This document shows positions 1 through 5,501 of a DNA stretch of 9,783 nt, piece after piece. The position numbers were made by a program, and so were the translations under genes. The notes under the pieces were generated by a model that did not search any database, was not told the DNA's origin, and worked only from the letters and a program-made list of their open reading frames with translations. Source of the stretch: Candidatus Sabulitectum sp. (GTDB lineage Bacteria; Fermentibacterota; Fermentibacteria; Fermentibacterales; JCC-6). The stretch spans positions 1-9,783 of the forward strand of contig JAOZRM010000114.1 of assembly GCA_029940175.1 (NCBI GenBank), read 5' to 3'. How positions within the stretch are numbered: position 1 is the stretch's first letter; every line of letters starts with the position of its first letter.

Positions 1-118
1 TGTATCTCTCCAACAACTCCCTGACCAGTTCACTAAGGTTCTTCCCATCAGCCTTTGCCAGCTGGCTTGCCTTGTTCTTCAAGCCTTGATCAACCCTGAT
101 AATCATCTGCGTTGTCAC
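1..118 (-). CDS. Ribbon-helix-helix (CopG/RelB-like) DNA-binding protein, N-terminal part
   Basis: A reading frame begins at a GTG (116-118) and runs off the left edge with 39 codons visible. The start is supported by a GAGAGGTG Shine-Dalgarno sequence a few bases upstream. The visible residues read MTTQMIIRVDQGLKNKA and then an LAKADGKNLSELVRELLERY stretch. This is the layout of a ribbon-helix-helix repressor: a short beta strand (IIRVD), helix one (LKNKASQLAKADG) and helix two starting at the conserved LSELVRELL. Such proteins bind DNA as dimers and are commonly antitoxins or plasmid-type autoregulators. A partner toxin, if any, would lie beyond the window. A consensus-like promoter with a palindrome lies just upstream (183-209), which fits autoregulation. 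The fold class is fairly sure; the exact family and the antitoxin role are inference. Confidence 0.7.
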   Translation of the reverse strand, partial: MTTQMIIRVDQGLKNKASQLAKADGKNLSELVRELLERY

Positions 119-182
119 TTTTCACCTCTCATAATCCACAACCAGCTCTGCCGTACGCAATATGCAATACTTGTATATATAA

Positions 183-209
183 GTTATACGTATATCCAGT
201 TAATGTCAA
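183..209 (-). promoter_or_regulatory. Putative promoter and palindrome upstream of the ribbon-helix-helix gene
   Basis: Read on the minus strand, a consensus -35 box TTGACA (204-209) is followed after 15 bases by TATAAC (183-188), one mismatch from the -10 consensus. The 15-base spacer is short; the alternative with 17 bases gives a weaker TAACTT. The 10-bp perfect palindrome TATACGTATA (185-194) overlaps the -10 box and is the type of site a ribbon-helix-helix dimer could occupy. The leader to the GTG would be about 55-60 nt. The rest of the 119-278 gap is AT-rich and shows no gene; no convincing terminator was seen after the ATPase that ends at 279. Confidence 0.4.
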
Positions 210-278
210 TCCGCAGAAAAGCAGGAAGTGCCAAAATATCAGAACACTGTCTTGCTTCAATTGTTCTTAGACTGTTTT

Positions 279-1622
279 TCAGGCCTGCCTCTCAGCAGGA
301 ACATCCTCATTTCCCAGCAACCACTTCCATGCTGGAATTATGTCTATCTTGCCACTATACGTTTCAATTGTTTCTTCATCATGAAGAGAAATGACAGTGC
401 TACTTGAAAGCTTCAGTTCTTCCATTGCTTCACTAAGTGCCCTAATCTCTCGATCCCGAGTTTTCAAGTTTGTTAAGTCTGCACACACTTGGATGAGTTC
501 AAACACAGTGTTTGTTTCCGGATCACCTGTAATGAAATCAACTTCATGTTTGCTGTTTGTGATATAGTAACTGATCGAGGCATTGCGACGGGAGTAAAAT
601 CGTTTTCTTAAATTCAAAAAGACACAGTTTTCCAGTCTCGATCCCAGATTTGAAACTCCAGCAGATGAGACAGAAAAAGACAAACCGGGATCGATGGTGT
701 AAATCTTCCTGGGGTTAACCTCTCTGACTCTTAAAGATCTGTTGAATACAGAAATTGGAAACAAAAGAAAAGCGTCCTCAAAATGTGCAACAAGGTTATA
801 CAGCATTTCTTTACCCACTGAGATTCCTCTTGATTTAAAATCGTTATGAATTCTGTTAACTGAAAACAGTGAACCTGAGTTTTGCAGAAGCATTCGGGCA
901 AAAGATCTTACTGCATTGATATTCTTTATTGAGTACCGCTCAATAATGTCTCTTACTAAAACCAGCTCAACATAATCCTGCAAAACTTGATTTCTTTGAA
1001 AATCATTAATTGATTGAATCCCTGGAAAACCACCCTGGTCAAGATACTTTTTGAATAGATCTTCCATATCATAAACTGTTTTTCCCGGAGGGAATTCTGA
1101 TGGCAGTTCTATTTCATGGAAAAGCAGGAATTCTTTAAAACTCAATGGAAACAGCTCTCTGGCAAATCCCCTCCCTCTGAATTCGGTTGCCACTTCTGTA
1201 GAAAGCAATTTTGCTGAAGAGCCGGTAACATAAAGACTGGCGCTGGGGTTATCTGTTATTCTCCGGGCAAACCGGCTCCATCCGGAAATACTCTGAATCT
1301 CATCAAAAAACAGATGAAAGCTTCCCTCCCTGGCCTGTGGACTGATCCGAAAGAAAGCATCCAGCAGATCTGACAGAATCTCAGGCCCGTATGGATGTAA
1401 TCTGTCGTCTTCAAGATTCAAGTATAAAATCGTTGAAGGATCCACTCCATCTGAAATCAGTTTGTTTATGTGCTGAAACAAGCGAAAAGTTTTGCCTGTT
1501 CGTCTCATTCCAATAACAACCGATGCCATGCCAGCTACTGGACTGATATCCAATATGCGAGGCCTGAGCTCAGGAATTGGCTGAAACAACGAATCTGCTA
1601 CGAATTGTTCTATGTGATTCAC
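279..1622 (-). CDS. AAA_14/DUF4143-type ATPase with C-terminal nuclease-fold domain (variant ExQ)
   Basis: A 447-residue protein starting at GTG (1620-1622), with an AAAGGA ribosome site just upstream. The N-terminal AAA-type ATPase domain has Walker A GMRRTGKT (38-45), Walker B LFFDE (104-108) and a YVTGSSA sensor-like strand (131-137), followed by an arginine-rich FRGRG (148-152). A middle helical segment contains QGGFP (196-200). The C-terminal DUF4143 domain, a PD-(D/E)XK-like fold in this family, shows HEVDF (359-363) and ELIQV (375-379); the usual lysine of ExK is Gln378, so nuclease chemistry is doubtful. Proteins of this family are widespread, often as divergent paralogues and often isolated; their substrate is not known. 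It is unlike the second ATPase at 2128-3510 apart from the shared architecture. No signal peptide or membrane segment is evident, so it is probably cytoplasmic. Family assignment is firm; the biological role is unknown. Confidence 0.88.
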   Translation of the reverse strand: MNHIEQFVADSLFQPIPELRPRILDISPVAGMASVVIGMRRTGKTFRLFQHINKLISDGVDPSTILYLNLEDDRLHPYGPEILSDLLDAFFRISPQAREGSFHLFFDEIQSISGWSRFARRITDNPSASLYVTGSSAKLLSTEVATEFRGRGFARELFPLSFKEFLLFHEIELPSEFPPGKTVYDMEDLFKKYLDQGGFPGIQSINDFQRNQVLQDYVELVLVRDIIERYSIKNINAVRSFARMLLQNSGSLFSVNRIHNDFKSRGISVGKEMLYNLVAHFEDAFLLFPISVFNRSLRVREVNPRKIYTIDPGLSFSVSSAGVSNLGSRLENCVFLNLRKRFYSRRNASISYYITNSKHEVDFITGDPETNTVFELIQVCADLTNLKTRDREIRALSEAMEELKLSSSTVISLHDEETIETYSGKIDIIPAWKWLLGNEDVPAERQA

Positions 1623-1649
1623 AATGTTTCCTTTCTACAAGGAAACATT
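1623..1649 (-). promoter_or_regulatory. Perfect 11-bp palindrome abutting the GTG start and covering the ribosome site
   Basis: AATGTTTCCTT (1623-1633) and AAGGAAACATT (1639-1649) are exact reverse complements around a 5-base centre. The repeat ends directly against the GTG start codon of the 279-1622 ATPase, and its arm carries the AAAGGA ribosome-binding sequence. It could be an operator overlapping a -10 box, or an mRNA hairpin that hides the ribosome site. The two readings are not separable by eye. Confidence 0.6.
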
Positions 1650-1704
1650 ACCTCAATTGTGCACTTGCGTCAAGGGAATATAGACAAGTGACAAGGTTTG
1701 TAAG
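1645..1704 (-). promoter_or_regulatory. Candidate promoters for the 279-1622 ATPase
   Basis: Two overlapping candidates on the minus strand. The first is TTGACG (1668-1673), 17 bases, TAATGT (1645-1650); its -35 is one mismatch from consensus but its -10 is weak, and it would place the palindrome at 1623-1649 across the -10 and start site. The second is CTTACA (1699-1704), 16 bases, TATATT (1677-1682), with a better -10. Both lie in the decayed toxin-gene sequence upstream of the ATPase. Confidence 0.3.
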
Positions 1705-1738
1705 GGGATACCACCTTTATATCACTTTGTGACAAATC

Positions 1739-1759
1739 CTAGGAGCGTGACTGACAATG
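1739..1759 (+). repeat. Left terminal inverted repeat of the 257-bp element
   Basis: Thirteen perfect bases followed by eight with two mismatches relative to the right end; it begins in CTAG. Confidence 0.65.
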
Positions 1760-1808
1760 GGCGTTGAGTAGAAAGGCTTTACGGTCGAGTTAGAATTCTT
1801 GGAGATTT

Positions 1809-1950
1809 GAGGAGAAAGCAACAGGGCCTATACCTGAAAGTGTCCCGGGTGTTAGCACGGAATAGCACCGCTATTTGACAATAATCTACGAGGAAAGCAA
1901 AGAAGCCAATACCAGCATGCGTCCCGGCGACAGTACGGATTATAGCCGAT
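1809..1950. repeat. Imperfect internal direct repeat within the element
   Basis: Two related stretches lie inside the element, about 79 bases apart: one from 1809 to about 1870 and one from 1890 to about 1950. Shared blocks occur in the same order: GAGGA, AAGCAA, GCC, ATACC, GTCCCGG, ACGGA and TAGC. Each copy reads in one plus-strand frame as LRxKQxxxYxxxSR followed by a stop, which may be coincidence or a decayed coding repeat. Confidence 0.4.
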
Positions 1951-1974
1951 TGTGGAACCTTTATACCGATGCTG

Positions 1975-1995
1975 CATTCTCGGTCACGCTCCTAG
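1975..1995 (-). repeat. Right terminal inverted repeat of the 257-bp element
   Basis: Partner of 1739-1759, ending in CTAG. Its CTAG supplies the TAG that terminates the MazF-like N-terminal frame. Confidence 0.65.
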
Positions 1996-2014
1996 AATGG
2001 GAATGTAACAAGAA

Positions 2015-2125
2015 CTATTGAATCTGCTGCAAGTGCGACCATGCCTCTTTCTCCTCCGGCCGGTTCCAGTCTTCTCCGAGTGGGGTCTCGCTGAGAATAA
2101 CACTCTGCAAATTCCCAATACAATT
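2015..2125 (-). pseudogene. C-terminal fragment of a small antitoxin gene of the MazF-linked type
   Basis: In the minus strand a frame with no usable start, closed upstream by a TAA inside the end of the neighbouring ATPase gene, reads VILSETPLGEDWNRPEEKEAW and then SHLQQIQ to a TAG at 2015-2017. Small antitoxins paired with MazF/PemK toxins often end in a DWxRPEEDEAWxxL tail, and this matches closely. It overlaps the toxin ATG by about 27 bases in a different frame, the usual antitoxin-toxin overlap. The N-terminal half, expected to be some 40-50 residues, is missing; the 3' end of the 2128-3510 ATPase gene sits in its place. It is therefore a remnant left by a rearrangement. The family call rests on the tail motif only. 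Confidence 0.55.
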
Positions 2126-2127
2126 TG

Positions 2128-3510
2128 TTATTTAATCTGCCGAAACAGTCTTGGAAGCTGTTCAATCATATACAAGGGCAATGAGAGAAGATCACATTCA
2201 ACCTGCACAGTTGTACCGGCTTGAGCAAGCCCGTGACTTATGTGCTGCAGAGATGGTGGGTTAAGATCGAAACGCACCGCTTTGGCGCATTTCTTCTGGG
2301 AAACAAACTGAAGTAGAGATTTTAGAGATCCGCTTTTTCCGGCCTTCACTTCAACCGGCACAATTGACTGGTCAAGCTGAATCAGAAAATCAACCTCTGC
2401 ATTTGCCCCTCTTCCCTCTCGCAACCAGTAAGTGAGTGACTTGGAACTTGATGTCCTGCCCATGCTGCAAAGATGCTGGGCAATAAACTGTTCTGCAATT
2501 TTTCCTTTGTTTATAAATGAGACAGTCTGTAACTCTTCCAGCGACATTCTGGTAACTCCACACATGTAATTAACTAAACCGCAATCCAGAAAGTAAGGCT
2601 TGAATATGCGTTCATTAATTGTGGCTCCCAAAGGCAATCCCGCCCCATCAGTGTGGCATGCTTTCAGTATCAACTGGGCTTTCACCAGCAACTCTAGAGC
2701 TGTACGAACATCCCGTGCATGTGAATCAGGGCTGACTCGAAAGTACTTGAACTTTTCACCAATTCCTCGGGGCACATACTCAAATATCCTGTGGATCATC
2801 TGCAGAGCAGACCTGCGGGAATACTTGGCAAAATCGTCTTTGTATGTTTCCGTAATAGATGCATGAACATCTGTTACAAGACATAAATCCTCATCTGATT
2901 CAATATATCGCTGCACAGCTTCTGGCATACCACCTGTAAGAAAAAACTTCCTCTGCAGCTCCAAAAGCCGGGTATGTGCAGTACCAGGGAAAATGTCACC
3001 AATCTGATATGTTCTTAGAAGAGAAAGAAGATCATCCTGAGACATTGCCTCAAGTACTTCTTCAAAACTCATGGGATAAAGAAAGAGATACTGTATTCTT
3101 CCCACCGGCATGGAGAAACTGTGTTTTGCCAGGGTGAACTCCAAGAGAGAACCAGCTGCAATCAGAGGGATATGAGGGTACTCCTCGAAAAAGTAGCGTA
3201 AAGATTGAATAGCTTCGGGAATGGCTTGTATCTCATCAAGAAAGATGAGATCTTTTCCTGTGCGAATATTGCCCTTCCCGCAAAGATATTCCAACTCATG
3301 AATGATTCTGCCAGGATCATTTGTTTTGAACACAGAAACCAGATTGTTATGCCGCTCCAGATTGACTTCATGTAAATTAAGATCATTGTTTTCTGCGAAC
3401 TGCCGAACCAAAGTTGATTTTCCAACCTGTCTTGCGCCGCGTATAACAAGAGGTTTTCTGGATGATGCTCCCAACCAGCGGAGTAATTCCCCCTGAGCAA
3501 ATCGTTTCAT
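2128..3510 (-). CDS. AAA_14/DUF4143 family ATPase with intact ExK-type C-terminal domain
   Basis: A 460-residue protein starting at ATG (3508-3510), with GAGGTGA a few bases upstream. The ATPase domain has Walker A GARQVGKS (25-32), Walker B LIFLDE (88-93) and the AAGSLLE strand (118-124) typical of this family; GGMPEAV (193-199) follows in the middle region. The C-terminal DUF4143 domain has AEVDF (371-375) and PVEVKAG (385-391), the D...ExK arrangement of PD-(D/E)XK-fold proteins. It is full length for the family and shows no membrane segment. Its own promoter-like sequence lies at 3574-3602 and no gene is transcribed with it, apart from the antitoxin remnant it has overrun at its 3' end. 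Function is unknown; members are often described only as predicted ATPases. Compared with the 279-1622 protein, this one keeps the lysine of the ExK motif. Confidence 0.9.
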   Translation of the reverse strand: MKRFAQGELLRWLGASSRKPLVIRGARQVGKSTLVRQFAENNDLNLHEVNLERHNNLVSVFKTNDPGRIIHELEYLCGKGNIRTGKDLIFLDEIQAIPEAIQSLRYFFEEYPHIPLIAAGSLLEFTLAKHSFSMPVGRIQYLFLYPMSFEEVLEAMSQDDLLSLLRTYQIGDIFPGTAHTRLLELQRKFFLTGGMPEAVQRYIESDEDLCLVTDVHASITETYKDDFAKYSRRSALQMIHRIFEYVPRGIGEKFKYFRVSPDSHARDVRTALELLVKAQLILKACHTDGAGLPLGATINERIFKPYFLDCGLVNYMCGVTRMSLEELQTVSFINKGKIAEQFIAQHLCSMGRTSSSKSLTYWLREGRGANAEVDFLIQLDQSIVPVEVKAGKSGSLKSLLQFVSQKKCAKAVRFDLNPPSLQHISHGLAQAGTTVQVECDLLSLPLYMIEQLPRLFRQIK

Positions 3511-3573
3511 TCATCACCTCAAGATCTCATGAAAGGCTATAACATGCCCTTATTTTCACCACCTGTTGTATAT

Positions 3574-3602
3574 ATCATACCCTTATTATGTACACTATGC
3601 AA
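3574..3602 (-). promoter_or_regulatory. Putative sigma70-type promoter for the 2128-3510 ATPase
   Basis: On the minus strand TTGCAT (3597-3602) is followed after exactly 17 bases by TATGAT (3574-3579), one mismatch from the -10 consensus. The surroundings (3560-3610) are strongly AT-rich. The leader to the ATG at 3510 would be roughly 55-60 nt. Confidence 0.4.
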
Positions 3603-3673
3603 TATTTCAGTTTTGCTGAATACCTATCTTTCATCCATTTTTCAAAAATAGTAGAAGCAAGAAGGCTGCTGCG

Positions 3674-3707
3674 ACAGCAGGCGGAAGCTTTAGCTTCCGC
3701 CTGCTGT
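3674..3707 (-). terminator. Strong 16-bp hairpin at the 3' end of the respiratory operon
   Basis: ACAGCAGGCGGAAGCT (3674-3689) and its exact reverse complement (3692-3707) form a perfect, GC-rich stem 19 bases past the stop of the last operon gene. Read in the operon's direction no U-run follows the stem; the only T-run (3707-3710) is on the plus-strand side. It may end or protect the operon mRNA, or act as a terminator for plus-strand transcription. Its position favours an operon-end role. Confidence 0.55.
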
Positions 3708-3726
3708 TTTGTCGGTTCAGACTGGT

Positions 3727-5496
3727 TTACTTCAGCCTGTCTATTATTCCCTTCACAGCCCTGAGTCCGTCAGCTATGGCTGTTATGGCATCTCCCTCAC
3801 CTGGTGTTATATCTCCACCTGCAAAGAAGTTTTTGTAGCCTGTGTACTGGTTATCGTTAACTATGATCCGACCCCATTTGAGCTTCATTTCCTTCTGCAT
3901 TGATTCTGGAATGAACTCGATGTCAGAGGTTTGACCAATAGCAGAGAAGAGAATGTCCGCATCTACGGCGTGCTCAACATCATCCTTAGGCTTTGGAAGA
4001 GGTCTTCCACCCTTTGGATTGTCCACCATTTTTGCCTCGTGGTAGAGATACCTGATTCCGGACTCTGTTCTCTCAATCCTGATGGGGATTGTCTTCGGTC
4101 TGAAATCAATGGTTTCCTCCATGGCTTCGTGGATCTCTTCGTCATCTGCAGGCATATCCTGAACACGTCTTCTATAGGAGAGAACCACATCAGCTCCAAG
4201 CCTTACACAGGTTCTGGCCGTATCCATGGCAACGTTACCGCCACCGATGACAATTACCTTTTTGCCTGTAAGCATCTCTCCCTTGTCAGGTGAATTCATC
4301 AGGAAATCGAACGCTGGCTTCACTTCCGGGATGTCCTCACCCTTTATTCTTGCATCGGATGGTTTCTGAAGACCAACTGCAAGATAAACTGCGTCAAATC
4401 TGTTCTCCATATCTGCAAGCAATTCTGCAGTTATGTCCCTGCCATAGTTGAAGATCACACCAGTCTGCTCGAAGACCTCCATCTGCTTGGTGATGCCGTC
4501 TGCGGGAAGCCTGTACTCCGGTATAGCATACCATGAGACACCGCCTCCTTTTTCAAGTCTGTCATACACATGAACTTCATAACCCTTGCGGGAAAGGTAG
4601 TAGGCAGCGCTGAGCCCTGACGGGCCTGCTCCCACAACTGCAACCTTCTTGCCGTTTGGTTCACCTGGCTGTGCTTCAAGAGCAAGCACATCTGCCAGAG
4701 ACTCAAATTGCTCGCATGCAAATCTCTTCAGCCATCTGATGGCGATGGATTCACCCTGATAACCCATGGCGCACACTGTCTCACACTCCCGTGTACAGAC
4801 CTTGCCGCACATCTCCGGAAGCGGGTTGTTGTCGTAGAACAGTTTTACTGCATCCACAAATCTGCCTTCAGCAATTGCTTTCAGGTAATCCGGTATGTGC
4901 ATGTGTGCCGGGCATGCACTGATGCACAGGCCGCACTGAATGCACCTTGCAGCTTCTTCCATGGCCTGGTCTACTGTGTAGCCCTTAACCACTTCATCGA
5001 AGTTTTCAATTCGTTTTTCCGGGGTCTCAATTTCCATCTGCTCTCTGGGTGAGCCGGCCCAGCCAAGAACATCATTTTCCTGCCTGAAGCCCTTTTCCTC
5101 GCTGTCCCATGCTTTCTGATCAACACCGGGGGTGTAGACGCAGGTATCCGGGTTCTCAGTTACCCAGCTGTATTTATTGGTAAGGCTGAGAGATCCGGTG
5201 GAGCATACATCGATGCACAAAGCACACCAGCAGCATCTGCCGTAATCAACCTTTGGTCTGAGACCGGAATCACCTTTGGTGGGTTCAACCCCATCAACCT
5301 TCACCATATCTATGGCTTTGTTTTCGCAGATAACCTCGCATCTGCCACATCCGATACACTTGCTTGTATCGTTTATATGAAAACCGCGATATCTGTCTGC
5401 TCCGGGATTCTGCTGGTTGGGATACGGAATAGTATCCACTTTTTTCGCCGCCCTGGACCATGCCAGGAATGGAGAGATTACATCTGTGAATTTCAT
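3727..5496 (-). CDS. NuoI/EchF-like 2x[4Fe-4S] domain fused to GltD/NfnB-type NAD(P)H oxidoreductase
   Basis: A 589-residue fusion. The N-terminal region has two CxxCxxCxxxC sets, C47/50/53/57 and C88/91/94/98, as in NuoI/EchF ferredoxin-like subunits, though without the usual proline after the last cysteine. Next comes a GltD-type cysteine domain: CIQCGLCISACP (185-196) and C230/234/238/242, expected to bind two more [4Fe-4S] clusters. The FAD site is GAGPSG (289-294), the NAD(P) site is GGGNVAMD (418-425), and AGGD (559-562) closes the FAD fold. YRRR (441-444) resembles the NADPH-phosphate contact in GltD. The likely role is electron input: NAD(P)H oxidised at FAD, electrons passed by clusters to the NuoB-like subunit. 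I chose the ATG at 5496, five bases after the nuoD stop, because GAGAGG precedes it; an upstream ATG at 5526 lacks a ribosome site. Domain calls are firm; the reaction is inferred. Confidence 0.9.
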   Translation of the reverse strand: MKFTDVISPFLAWSRAAKKVDTIPYPNQQNPGADRYRGFHINDTSKCIGCGRCEVICENKAIDMVKVDGVEPTKGDSGLRPKVDYGRCCWCALCIDVCSTGSLSLTNKYSWVTENPDTCVYTPGVDQKAWDSEEKGFRQENDVLGWAGSPREQMEIETPEKRIENFDEVVKGYTVDQAMEEAARCIQCGLCISACPAHMHIPDYLKAIAEGRFVDAVKLFYDNNPLPEMCGKVCTRECETVCAMGYQGESIAIRWLKRFACEQFESLADVLALEAQPGEPNGKKVAVVGAGPSGLSAAYYLSRKGYEVHVYDRLEKGGGVSWYAIPEYRLPADGITKQMEVFEQTGVIFNYGRDITAELLADMENRFDAVYLAVGLQKPSDARIKGEDIPEVKPAFDFLMNSPDKGEMLTGKKVIVIGGGNVAMDTARTCVRLGADVVLSYRRRVQDMPADDEEIHEAMEETIDFRPKTIPIRIERTESGIRYLYHEAKMVDNPKGGRPLPKPKDDVEHAVDADILFSAIGQTSDIEFIPESMQKEMKLKWGRIIVNDNQYTGYKNFFAGGDITPGEGDAITAIADGLRAVKGIIDRLK

Positions 5497-5501
5497 CGTG
5501 C

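Larger units (their letters stand above)
1739..1995. mobile_element. MITE-like element with 21-bp terminal inverted repeats
   Basis: The ends CTAGGAGCGTGAC (1739-1751) and GTCACGCTCCTAG (1983-1995) are exact inverted repeats, and the match extends to 19 of 21 positions (1739-1759 against 1975-1995). The 257-bp segment has no long open frame, so it cannot encode a transposase. Both ends sit in CTAG, consistent with a TA (or CTAG) target duplication of the kind made by IS630/Tc1-mariner or some IS5-group elements. The flanking sequences join to restore the register of a MazF-like frame, which supports a real insertion. The parent element is not present here. A structured non-coding RNA closed by the terminal stem is an alternative. 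Confidence 0.6.
1670..2042 (-). pseudogene. MazF/PemK-like toxin gene remnant, split by an inserted element
   Basis: An ATG at 2040-2042, preceded by a strong GGAGGA ribosome site, opens a frame reading MVALAADSIVLVTFPF and then a TAG stop formed by the CTAG at the edge of the inserted element (1739-1995). On the far side of the element, in the register expected if the insert and one TA copy are removed, the frame resumes as DLSQSDIK and runs to a TGA at 1670-1672. MazF/PemK ribonuclease toxins begin with a hydrophobic strand and an FPF-[ST]-D motif (typically IVLVPFPFSDLSxSKxRPA), so both sides fit the same family across the gap. The conserved RPA part after DLSQS is not seen and the C-terminal two thirds (family length about 110 residues) are absent, so the gene is dead. 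The assignment rests on a short motif, though the register match across the insert strengthens it. Confidence 0.55.

Noticed and set aside
240..278. Terminator after the 279-1622 ATPase
   Set aside because: Only a weak five-base stem with a long loop can be drawn (GAACA/TGTTC), without a clean U-run directly after it.
1739..1995. Structured RNA such as a riboswitch or small RNA gene
   Set aside because: Not excluded, but the TA-flanked inverted ends and the toxin-frame register across the segment fit an insertion better.
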